A stretch of DNA of 64,000 bases from Alicyclobacillus contaminans DSM 17975 (GTDB lineage Bacteria > Bacillota > Bacilli > Alicyclobacillales > Alicyclobacillaceae), in the NCBI RefSeq assembly GCF_000429525.1, contig NZ_AUCA01000020.1:1-64000 (forward strand), in the 5' to 3' direction. Within the stretch, counting starts at the first letter, position 1, and the number at the start of each line of letters is the position of its first letter. This document shows positions 38,288 through 45,599 of the stretch, one piece after another. Below the pieces are notes generated by a model. It searched no databases. It worked only from the letters and a program-made list of their open reading frames with translations, and was not told the origin of the DNA. The position numbers were made by a program, and so were the translations under genes.

Positions 38288-39604
38288 ATGAAACCATCTC
38301 GAAAATCCAGCCCCTCCTTCCACGGATGGGGCTTTCATCTGTCTGGAACCCATCTGCTCGCCGTCGCAATTGTCCTCGTCGCATGCGCTGTGCGGGCACT
38401 CACGCTCTGGCACTACGGCTTGGGACTGTCCCTGCACAGCGACGACACAGGCTACACGGACAGTGCCATTCGCCTGCTTGAGACGGGCATGCTCACATAC
38501 CATGAGCCAAATCTGCCCACTGTGCACATGATGCCCGGCATCTCTCTGTTGTTGGCCGCCGTGTTCGCGTGCTTCGGATGGCACGCCGTTGGGCTCTACG
38601 CAGCCAAGAGTGTCATGATTCTGGTGGGCTCGGCAGGCGTATGCGCAGCGTATCTGCTGGGCCGAGAGATCTGGGGGCCGTGGGCTGGCCTTGTCGGCGC
38701 TGGACTGTCCGCCATCTATCCGTCTCTGGTGTTGACCGACACGCTGCTGTTGACGGAACCTCCGTTTGAAGCCAGCTTTCTATTTTTGCTTTTCTTTTCG
38801 GTTCGCCATGCGCGAACCCGCAGCTGGTCGGCGTTTTGGGGCATGGTGGCAAGCTACCTGGTGGCGTTGATGTTTCGCCCCACCGTGGCCCTGTTTCCCA
38901 TCGTGATTCTCCTCTATCATGGAGTGAAACGGGTGCCGCTGCGAATGCTGGCGACCCGCGCGGCGCTGTTCGGAATGATTGTCGTGGTCGTCCTCTCTCC
39001 CTGGTGGATTCGCAACGGTTTGGACTTTCACCGGTTCATTCCTTTAACGGAAGGCTCGGGCGATCCGCTCCTGCTCGGAACATACCAGGGGCACGGGTTC
39101 CCGCAACGTCCGACGTACGATGAGGTCATTCACCAGTTGAAGGTCGAGCACCCGGACTGGAACTCTCACACGCTTCCCATCTACGAAGAAGCGGTTGCAA
39201 AGGAACGGCTGTCCGAATGGTGGAGGACGAATCCCACGTCGCTGCTGGTGAGCTATCTCTGGCAAAAACCCATCCGCCTCTGGCAGGACACATTCTATTG
39301 GATCACCATTTGGAAAATCCCAAAATCCCTTCTGCAGACCTGGCAACCGCGACTGCTGATTGGCGGGCTGGCGGGCCTGCTCGGAGGGCTTATCGTCGGG
39401 ATATCCAGACGTTGGGAACTGGGCTTTATCCTCGCCACTTTGGCGTACTACACCGTGCTGTACAGCATCTACTTTGCGTTTGGCCGCTACAGCGAGCCGT
39501 TGTTGCCCATTGTCTTCGTCGGCGTGGGCATCGCGCTGAGCTGGGCTGGTTCTGCCTTGGCCTTTCTGCTGCGCCTTCGCCGGACCAAGCTCCGATGGGA
39601 TTGA
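38288..39604 (+). CDS. GT39-like polytopic glycosyltransferase (second copy)
   Basis: A 438-residue membrane protein with about 10-11 helices. It has HSDDTGYTDSAIRLLETG (acidic first-loop motif), MPGISLLLAAVFACFG, LSPWWIRNGLDFHRFI and GSGDPLLLGTYQGHG. These blocks align by eye with the 34816-36057 protein, so the two are probably paralogues. ATG 38288 is preceded by AAGGAGGGACCGA. It follows the transglycosylase gene by 22 bases on the plus strand. Confidence 0.83.
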   Translation: MKPSRKSSPSFHGWGFHLSGTHLLAVAIVLVACAVRALTLWHYGLGLSLHSDDTGYTDSAIRLLETGMLTYHEPNLPTVHMMPGISLLLAAVFACFGWHAVGLYAAKSVMILVGSAGVCAAYLLGREIWGPWAGLVGAGLSAIYPSLVLTDTLLLTEPPFEASFLFLLFFSVRHARTRSWSAFWGMVASYLVALMFRPTVALFPIVILLYHGVKRVPLRMLATRAALFGMIVVVVLSPWWIRNGLDFHRFIPLTEGSGDPLLLGTYQGHGFPQRPTYDEVIHQLKVEHPDWNSHTLPIYEEAVAKERLSEWWRTNPTSLLVSYLWQKPIRLWQDTFYWITIWKIPKSLLQTWQPRLLIGGLAGLLGGLIVGISRRWELGFILATLAYYTVLYSIYFAFGRYSEPLLPIVFVGVGIALSWAGSALAFLLRLRRTKLRWD

Positions 39605-39662
39605 GGCCGTCCACCTCGCCGCAGTGCCAATCGACCGTACGTGGCCCGCGACCGGTGTGTGG

Positions 39663-40691
39663 TCAGTGGGCCACGGGCGGATCGGCCTCCGCCATGGCGG
39701 GATGCAGCGCGAGGTTCAGGCCCCGGGCAATCACATCCGCCACATCGTCCACGAAGTCGTCCACCTCTTTGGGCGTGACCATCAAGTTGTTTCCCATTGG
39801 CTCCAGCACTTCTCGAATCATCTGCCATTTTTCACGGCCGTTGAACTGGTCGAACAACGGTGTGGCCGTGTTGTTCGGCACAGAGCGGCGAAGCGTATCC
39901 AACACCAGTTCCATGGCGTCATTGGCAATGGTGGCTGCATCCACCACGGTCGGAACGCCGATGGCGTACACCTGGCAGCCCAGCGTCTCCTCGTCCAGTG
40001 CCTGGCGCTTGTTGCCAATGCCGGAACCCGGTGAAATGCCTGTGTCCGCAATCTGAATGGTGGAATTCACACGGGACAGTGAGAGCGACGCGAGCGCGTC
40101 GATGGCAATCACCACGTCCGGTTTCACGTGTTCGACCACGCCTTTGACCACTTCGCTGGTCTCAATACCGGTCACGCCGAGCACACCGGGCGCAATCGCC
40201 GCCACGGTCCGGTACCCCTGCTGCTTGAGCTGGGGCATGAACCCGAACAGGTGCCTCGTGACGAACAACCGCTCCACGACCTTCGGCCCCAGAGCGTCCG
40301 GCGTGACATTGGCATTGCCGAGGCCAACAATCAGAATCTTGGCGTGTTTGCGCAGCCGGAACAACCGGCCAAACTCCACCTCCAGTTGATCCACCACCCG
40401 GTCCTGCAGCGCCGGGTTCTTGTGCCTGAGGCCCGGAATGTCCAACGTGATGTAGCTCCCTCGCTTCTTGCCAATCGCCTGCTCACCCGCTTCGCTCGTC
40501 ACCTTCACGCGCGAAATGGTGATGTCCTCCAGTTCCTCATGTTCCTCCGTCACCCCTGGGACGGACGGCTGCCTGCGCTTGGCCAGCGCATGCGCCTCCA
40601 GTGCCAGGTCGGTGCGCGGACTGTACCCTGTGCCCGCCCACCCGTCGTCCGTCGGCCGGTTTGGATATCGTGCCTGCCAGTGATTTCGCAT
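39663..40691 (-). CDS. gpr: Germination protease GPR
   Basis: A 342-residue spore protease that degrades alpha/beta- and gamma-type small acid-soluble proteins during germination. Family blocks are RTDLALEAHA (propeptide and start of the mature form), LGNANVTPDALGPKVV, IAAIAPGVLGVTGIETSE, AIDALAS and ISPGSGIGNKRQALDEE. The ATG at 40691 has GGAGG nine bases upstream. In B. subtilis gpr lies next to rpsT, as here, but spoIIP is not found beside it. Confidence 0.96.
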   Translation of the reverse strand: MRNHWQARYPNRPTDDGWAGTGYSPRTDLALEAHALAKRRQPSVPGVTEEHEELEDITISRVKVTSEAGEQAIGKKRGSYITLDIPGLRHKNPALQDRVVDQLEVEFGRLFRLRKHAKILIVGLGNANVTPDALGPKVVERLFVTRHLFGFMPQLKQQGYRTVAAIAPGVLGVTGIETSEVVKGVVEHVKPDVVIAIDALASLSLSRVNSTIQIADTGISPGSGIGNKRQALDEETLGCQVYAIGVPTVVDAATIANDAMELVLDTLRRSVPNNTATPLFDQFNGREKWQMIREVLEPMGNNLMVTPKEVDDFVDDVADVIARGLNLALHPAMAEADPPVAH

Positions 40692-40783
40692 TGCGTATCC
40701 TCCAAACTGTTTCGAACACTCGCAGTGTCCATGGATTCTGGAAATAGCCTGCGCGGAAGCGCGAACACTATACCTGAAACGTA

Positions 40784-40813
40784 TTGCAGTCCTGAGCCCA
40801 CCTGTGATACACT
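40784..40813 (+). promoter_or_regulatory. Sigma-A promoter of rpsT
   Basis: TTGCAG (40784-40789), 18 bases, TACACT (40808-40813). It lies about 45 bases before the rpsT start, in the divergent gpr-rpsT region. Confidence 0.75.
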
Positions 40814-40857
40814 CTCTTTTGTCTGTAATTGCTGGGGATGTTCGAGGAGGTGAGACT

Positions 40858-41130
40858 GTGCCAAACATTAAGTCCGCAGAGAAGCGGGTTCGTGTGAGCG
40901 CCAAGCGCACGTTGCGCAACGCGTCGCTGAAGTCGGCACTGCGAACCACGCTCAAGAAATTTGAAACCACATTGGCGCAGAACGATCTGGAACAGGCGCG
41001 CGTCGCGCTCAGCATCGCGACCCGTGCGTTGGATAAAGCGGCGACGAAGGGCATCATTCACCGGAATGCGGCCAGCCGCAAGAAGTCCCGCCTGACCAAG
41101 CGGTTCAACAAGATTGCAGCCAACCAGTGA
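40858..41130 (+). CDS. rpsT: 30S ribosomal protein S20
   Basis: 90 residues: PNIKSAEKRVRVSAKRTLRN at the start, then the helical SALRTTLKKFETTL and GIIHRNAASRKKSRLTKRFN. The GTG at 40858 has GAGGAGGTGA upstream. S20 binds 16S rRNA early in assembly. It is a single gene with its own promoter and terminator. Confidence 0.97.
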   Translation: MPNIKSAEKRVRVSAKRTLRNASLKSALRTTLKKFETTLAQNDLEQARVALSIATRALDKAATKGIIHRNAASRKKSRLTKRFNKIAANQ

Positions 41131-41167
41131 GCATTTCAGAACACCGGCGTTTTGCAATCCGCGTGAC

Positions 41168-41196
41168 AAAAAACGACCCGTTGCGGGTCGTTTTTT
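41168..41196. terminator. Bidirectional terminator between rpsT and the SASP-like gene
   Basis: AAAAAACGACCCG, loop TTG, CGGGTCGTTTTTT. It has T tracts on both strands and so serves the convergent rpsT and the 41214-41588 gene. Confidence 0.95.
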
Positions 41197-41213
41197 GTGT
41201 TCCCAAAACCGGG

Positions 41214-41588
41214 TCATCGAATCCGGCGAGGTGATTCATCCTGCGCAGGCGCTGACGGATTCGCCAATTCCTGCTCCGCCAGCGCAATCAGGCGCTGAAT
41301 CATGGACCCGCCGAGCACACCGCCGATTTTACCGGCATCCCGCGCACGCAGGTTTCCGTTATCACCAGCATGGAACGGGATGCCCGCCGCCTTGGCAACC
41401 TGTGCCGCCGGGGATGATGCGGCGCGCTCGCGGGAAGGCGTTTGCAGCGCCGAGTTCCCATCCGGTCGCGCAGCGCGCGGCAGCGTTCGCGGTTCAACTT
41501 GGACAACCTCTGTCGCCACGCGCTGTTTCAAGTCATCCAGTGCACTTTCGGCTCCGGGTACCAATGGCGTTCGTCTGCGACGCCCCAT
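41214..41588 (-). CDS. Alpha/beta-type SASP-like protein with internal insertion
   Basis: About 124 residues. The N-terminal part has SALDDLKQRVATEV, like the first SASP helix (ALNQFKYEVANEIG in typical members). The C-terminal part has GIPFHAGDNGNLRARDAGKI and GGSMIQRLIALAEQEL, like the second helix region. About 35 Pro/Arg/Ser/Ala-rich residues separate the blocks, which are normally adjacent. SASPs coat spore DNA and are cut by GPR at the junction between the blocks. Two ATGs are possible; 41588 lies six bases from a run of 12 G, and 41594 directly abuts it. Confidence 0.78.
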   Translation of the reverse strand: MGRRRRTPLVPGAESALDDLKQRVATEVVQVEPRTLPRAARPDGNSALQTPSRERAASSPAAQVAKAAGIPFHAGDNGNLRARDAGKIGGVLGGSMIQRLIALAEQELANPSAPAQDESPRRIR

Positions 41589-41594
41589 GCGCAT

Positions 41595-41606
41595 CCCCCC
41601 CCCCCC
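41595..41606. repeat. 12-base C tract (G tract on the coding strand of the SASP-like gene)
   Basis: Twelve consecutive C at 41595-41606 read as G12 directly upstream of the SASP-like start codons, in the Shine-Dalgarno position. The run lies between the holA stop and that gene. Confidence 0.95.
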
Positions 41607-41610
41607 GCCA

Positions 41611-42651
41611 TTAACGTGCCCGAACCGCGCGTTCGGAAACCGTCTCAGCCGTGCACGCCATGACCACCATATCCAGGGTGTGTTCGGGTGTACGCCGCCC
41701 GGATTTTACGGCAAATTCCGCATCCGCGAGAATGGTGAGCAGCCGTTCCAGCCGTCCTGTGGAAACGCCCTTCGCCTGTTCCGTCGCCACCTTGACCGCG
41801 TAAGGATGGGCGCCGGCCTTGGCCGCAATCTGCTGCTGGCTGTAACCGCGGCCCTGCAACACTTTCGCGTACCACATCAAGCGCAGTTGCCTCGCAATCA
41901 ACGCGTACAGAGCAAACGAGTCGTAGCCGGCCCTCTGAACGTCCGCCAGAACGCCGAACGCCCTCGCCGCATCGCCTTTGACCACACTGTCAATCCACCC
42001 AAATACATTGTCCTCCACCGGCGGGGTCACCAATGCACCGACATCCTCCATGCGGATCTCGGCACCGTCGGTGTACGCCGCCAACTTGTGCAGTTCCGGC
42101 ACCGCCTGGGTCAGACTCTGCGTCCGTCGCCACACTTCCGCCAAAGCGCCCTTTGCAATCCCAATGCCATTCGAGGCGCAGTACGACTGCAGTCGCTTCA
42201 ACGCGGAAGCATCCTTCGGCGGATTGCAATCCACCACAATGTGTTTGCGGGCCAGTTTGGACAACTTCTTGCGCTCATCCACTTTATCTCCGCGGACTGT
42301 GATGACCAGGGTCTTTCCCGGCACGGGGTCCTGCAGGTATTGCTCCAAGTCCGAGACGTCCACTTTGCCTCGCTGGGATGCCAGGAATGCCGTGCAATGG
42401 TCCAGGATCACCACCCCCGCGGCGGAGAACAACGACACCGTTTGACATGCCTGTACCGCCGCGGAACATCCCTGCTCCTCAAATCGATACTTGCTCACGT
42501 CCACGGGCATTCCGTTCGCCGCGGACAGCCTGGTCAACAGAGCGTCCGTGTACCAGCGCATGAGCACATCGTCCGTGCCGACCAATACGTGAACCGGTGC
42601 GTCGGCTCCTCCTTGGCCAAGCACCGCCATCGCTTCGTCCCAATCCTGCAT
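41611..42651 (-). CDS. holA: DNA polymerase III subunit delta
   Basis: A 346-residue clamp-loader subunit of the AAA+ type. It opens with HVLVGTDDVLMRWYTDALLT, has VVILDHCTAFL, the TLVITVRGDKVDERKKLSKL block, the VEDNVFGWIDSVVKGDAARA segment and a C-terminal helical collar. Delta opens the beta clamp. ATG 42651 lies seven bases after GAGGAG, which is itself part of a terminator-like hairpin. It follows comEC in B. subtilis; here ndh lies between them. Confidence 0.92.
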   Translation of the reverse strand: MQDWDEAMAVLGQGGADAPVHVLVGTDDVLMRWYTDALLTRLSAANGMPVDVSKYRFEEQGCSAAVQACQTVSLFSAAGVVILDHCTAFLASQRGKVDVSDLEQYLQDPVPGKTLVITVRGDKVDERKKLSKLARKHIVVDCNPPKDASALKRLQSYCASNGIGIAKGALAEVWRRTQSLTQAVPELHKLAAYTDGAEIRMEDVGALVTPPVEDNVFGWIDSVVKGDAARAFGVLADVQRAGYDSFALYALIARQLRLMWYAKVLQGRGYSQQQIAAKAGAHPYAVKVATEQAKGVSTGRLERLLTILADAEFAVKSGRRTPEHTLDMVVMACTAETVSERAVRAR

Positions 42652-42652
42652 C

Positions 42653-42703
42653 AAAAAACTCCTCCTGCCACCAGTATACCGTTTCGACTGGTGTCAAGAG
42701 GAG
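42653..42703 (-). terminator. Terminator-like hairpin containing the holA ribosome-binding site
   Basis: On the minus strand CTCCTC-TTGA-CACCAGT, an 11-base loop, ACTGGTG-GC-AGGAGGAG, then TTTTTT, and the holA ATG two bases later. The 3' arm holds the holA Shine-Dalgarno. The hairpin begins 35 bases after the ndh stop, so it could end ndh transcripts and also hide the holA ribosome site. Confidence 0.7.
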
Positions 42704-42737
42704 TGACTTGCAGATTATCCGTTCACTGCCGTCGCCG

Positions 42738-43916
42738 TCAGATGTGCACAATGTCCGTGGTCTTGTCTGCAGTCAACCGTGCACCGCCGAGCTGCCAGAG
42801 GTACTTCACCTTCGAACCCTCTTTGAACATTGCAGCCAGCACGCCACGGACGGGCAGACCGCCCACTTGACCAACGCCAACCTCGCGGCCGAGAGAAGCC
42901 AGCGTCCCCATGTTGTGGAAGTGGAACGGCTTCATCGGCTGCCCGTAGATGGCTGCGGACACATTGTCCGCGAGGACCGGCCCCATCTGCATCGCGGCCT
43001 GTGCGGTCGGCGGGATGGGCCGTCCATCCACTTCGAACCACGCGCAGTCGCCGCCAATGAAGACGTGCGGATCGTCCACGGATTGGAGGAATTCGTTCAC
43101 CTTGGCGCGACCACGGCGATCCACCGTGAAGCCGGCCTTCTCCAACAACGGGTTGGCGCGAACACCGCCTGTCCACACGATGGTCCCCGCTTCGACCGCT
43201 TCTCCGCCTTCGAGATGGACGACGCCCGGATCCACCTTGACGAGCTTGGTGTTGGTCCGCAGACGCGCGCCGCGCTCGGTCAACGTCTTTGCGGCCACGT
43301 CCCGCAACGCTTCGGACACCATCGGCAGGATGGTGGGCATCGCCTCGATATTCTGCAGATCCACATCGTTGCGATCGATGCCGTATTTCAAGCACAGTTC
43401 CGGCAGCCAGTCGACCAATTCCCCGACCAATTCGATGCCGGTCAAGCCCGCGCCGCCAATCACGATGGTCAGATGCCGCTTGTCCCCGTCTTCCTTATAC
43501 TTCTTAAATTCTTCCTCAATGTGATTGCGGATGTTGAGTGCAGAATTCACGTCCATGATGGAAAGGCTGTTCTCCGCCATCCCCGGAATTCCGAAGTACT
43601 CCGAAATCCAGCCCAGCGTGATGACCAGGTAGTCGTAGTCATACGATCCGTTCTTGCCCTGAACCTGCTTCTTCTCCCTGTCGATGCCCGTGATCTCGTC
43701 TTCGACAATGGTCGACGTCGGCTTCCGCAGCACATCGCGGATGGGCACGGTGTAATTCATCGCATCCCCGCGTCCGCCCGCGGCTTCGTGAAGCAATGTG
43801 GCCATGTAATGATACGGGTGTTTGTTCACCAGCGTGAACGGCTCAGAAATCTTCTCCAGCCCCACAGCCGTGGTCATTCCCGCATAGCCAGCCCCAAGAA
43901 TGAGAATTTTGCTCAT
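42738..43916 (-). CDS. Type II NADH dehydrogenase (NDH-2 like)
   Basis: A 392-residue FAD protein predicted to oxidise NADH and reduce quinone without proton pumping. The first dinucleotide fold is ILILGAGYAGMTTAVGLE and the second IVIGGAGLTGIELVGEL. FIGGDCAWFEVDGRPIPPTAQAAMQM is the FAD/quinone-site region (quoted in family order). No membrane-spanning segment is obvious; the C-terminal amphipathic region is typical. The ATG is preceded by GAGGGAG. It has its own extended -10 promoter and a terminator-like hairpin, so it appears independent of the comE operon. Confidence 0.9.
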   Translation of the reverse strand: MSKILILGAGYAGMTTAVGLEKISEPFTLVNKHPYHYMATLLHEAAGGRGDAMNYTVPIRDVLRKPTSTIVEDEITGIDREKKQVQGKNGSYDYDYLVITLGWISEYFGIPGMAENSLSIMDVNSALNIRNHIEEEFKKYKEDGDKRHLTIVIGGAGLTGIELVGELVDWLPELCLKYGIDRNDVDLQNIEAMPTILPMVSEALRDVAAKTLTERGARLRTNTKLVKVDPGVVHLEGGEAVEAGTIVWTGGVRANPLLEKAGFTVDRRGRAKVNEFLQSVDDPHVFIGGDCAWFEVDGRPIPPTAQAAMQMGPVLADNVSAAIYGQPMKPFHFHNMGTLASLGREVGVGQVGGLPVRGVLAAMFKEGSKVKYLWQLGGARLTADKTTDIVHI

Positions 43917-44063
43917 GGCTTCTCCCTCTTCCGTGAATTCCTTGGTGAAGCTGTGTCATGGTTGGGTGTACATACTTCTACCATGCACGAATCCCCGTAT
44001 GTACATTCTGACAGAACTCACCAGCCCTTGGCCTCGACGGCCGATAGACGAATACCGTCGAAT

Positions 44064-44072
44064 ATTATATCA
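44064..44072 (-). promoter_or_regulatory. Extended -10 promoter element for the NADH dehydrogenase gene
   Basis: The minus strand reads TGATATAAT, a full TGnTATAAT extended -10. The TGA is the comEC stop codon. No good -35 box is visible. Transcripts would carry a leader of about 140 bases before the ATG at 43916. Confidence 0.6.
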
Positions 44073-45599
44073 CAACCTGACAGAACGCTTGGCAGGTCTT
44101 CGGGAGAAATGATGCCACCAATGCCATGCCCGCATCATCCACCGTCGTTCGCACGCGAGAAAGAGACACAGCCATGCGCCCCAAAACCAGATGGTGGCAT
44201 GCATGTTCATCCTGGACCAAGGCAATCCGGCAATGCCGCGCACAATGCCGGTAAAGGCGACGAGCGTCTGATGGACGCCCCACCCCAGAGGACACAGCCA
44301 ACCGACGCACACCCAGCCCAGTCGAACCGCACTGCACATCACCCAATACAGCGCCGCGGCGGGCAGAAGGACGGCCAGCAGCGGATCGGCGCACACGTTG
44401 GCAAGGACGGCGTACGGAGTATATTGCTGAAAAACCCCCACCACCAATGGCTGCAGCCACAATTCCACGCGCAGCGTCGTCAATGCCAACTGCCACACGT
44501 GCGTGCCAAGCGTTCTCCAAAAACGGGTGTCGTGACGCGGTCGGTGCGACGTTTGCATCGCTCTCTCCACCGCCGCAGTCGCCAACCAAGACAGCGCCGC
44601 TCCGACTGTGCACAGGGTCCTTGGCTGAATCGAAGCGAGGGCCACCGCTGACCAGAACAATCCGGCCCACGGCGCGGTGTTCCGCCCGAGTGCACGCGCG
44701 GTCCAACGATGGGTGGTCATCATCGCTGCGCGTATCATGGACACTTGAAACAGACAGGCTGCCGCATACAGCCAGGCGAAACCCATCTGCACGATGGCAA
44801 AAGCGCCTTCCGACCACCGCAGGCGTCGCCACCAAGGCGCCACACACCACAGCAGGCAGCGTTCCAGAATCAGCAGGTTGGCCCCGCTGGCGGCGAGCAC
44901 GTGCAACAGGCCCGCCGACAGAAATGCCTGCTGCCATTGCGCGGCGAGGGCGTTGTCGTCCCCGAACACAAGGCTTTGCAACAATCGGACGTCGTCTGTT
45001 GTCAACGGCCCTTGCACTTGCCAGACGCCGCGTTCAAACTGTTGCAGTCGTTGGCTCCAGTCCAGGGGCTGAGCCGCCACGGGGGTGGCGCGGCCCAACA
45101 CTTCCATGCGGCTTGTCGCAGACGCATTGTTGGTGGAGGACCACAGCGTGAGCGTCCCGGCAACCTGGACGGCATCCCCCACGGCGAGGTGCTCACGACT
45201 GGACACCCGGATCCAGACACGGCCCTGCCCGCGAATGATTGGCCTGTCCTCCGTCTGCGCTGTCACTTCGACCTCGCAAGTCGTGATACGCCCACCTGGG
45301 TACACGCGGACAATGGTGCCGATTCCGGTCACGCGATGTCCGAGTGCGTCTTCGAGTGTATGTACCGCGCCGCCGCGCCAGCTGCCGAACAGCAACCCTA
45401 ACAGCACCAACCCCAGGGTGACCAACCGCGTGCTGCGATAGAAGACGCCTGCCCCGGCCGCCACCCATCCAGCACCGAGCATCGTCCACACCGCCACGGG
45501 TGTGGACAGCCGCAAGGGCCCCTCGGTTCGCAGCAGGAATCCCGCCACGACCGACAGGCTCCAAATACAGGCGAGAGCCCGCACCGTGCGGGCCCTCAT
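44070..45599 (-). CDS. comEC: ComEC/Rec2 competence channel protein lacking the metallo-beta-lactamase domain
   Basis: A 509-residue polytopic membrane protein. The N-terminal helices are followed by the soluble OB-like loop (TGIGTIVRVYPGGRITTCEV) and the competence-domain signature SAGLLHVLAASGANLLIL with AAACLFQVSMIRAAMM. It forms the inner-membrane DNA uptake channel. Full-length ComEC is about 750-800 residues with a C-terminal metallo-beta-lactamase domain; here the chain stops right after the competence helices. The ATG overlaps the upstream stop (ATGA). The next 150 bases encode no missing domain. Confidence 0.88.
   Translation of the reverse strand: MRARTVRALACIWSLSVVAGFLLRTEGPLRLSTPVAVWTMLGAGWVAAGAGVFYRSTRLVTLGLVLLGLLFGSWRGGAVHTLEDALGHRVTGIGTIVRVYPGGRITTCEVEVTAQTEDRPIIRGQGRVWIRVSSREHLAVGDAVQVAGTLTLWSSTNNASATSRMEVLGRATPVAAQPLDWSQRLQQFERGVWQVQGPLTTDDVRLLQSLVFGDDNALAAQWQQAFLSAGLLHVLAASGANLLILERCLLWCVAPWWRRLRWSEGAFAIVQMGFAWLYAAACLFQVSMIRAAMMTTHRWTARALGRNTAPWAGLFWSAVALASIQPRTLCTVGAALSWLATAAVERAMQTSHRPRHDTRFWRTLGTHVWQLALTTLRVELWLQPLVVGVFQQYTPYAVLANVCADPLLAVLLPAAALYWVMCSAVRLGWVCVGWLCPLGWGVHQTLVAFTGIVRGIAGLPWSRMNMHATIWFWGAWLCLFLACERRWMMRAWHWWHHFSRRPAKRSVRL

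Noticed and set aside
42673-42697. TTGACA and TATACT inside the holA leader as a sigma-A promoter
   Set aside because: Both boxes look good but the spacer is only 13 bases, too short for a sigma-A promoter. The sequences are better explained as arms of the hairpin.
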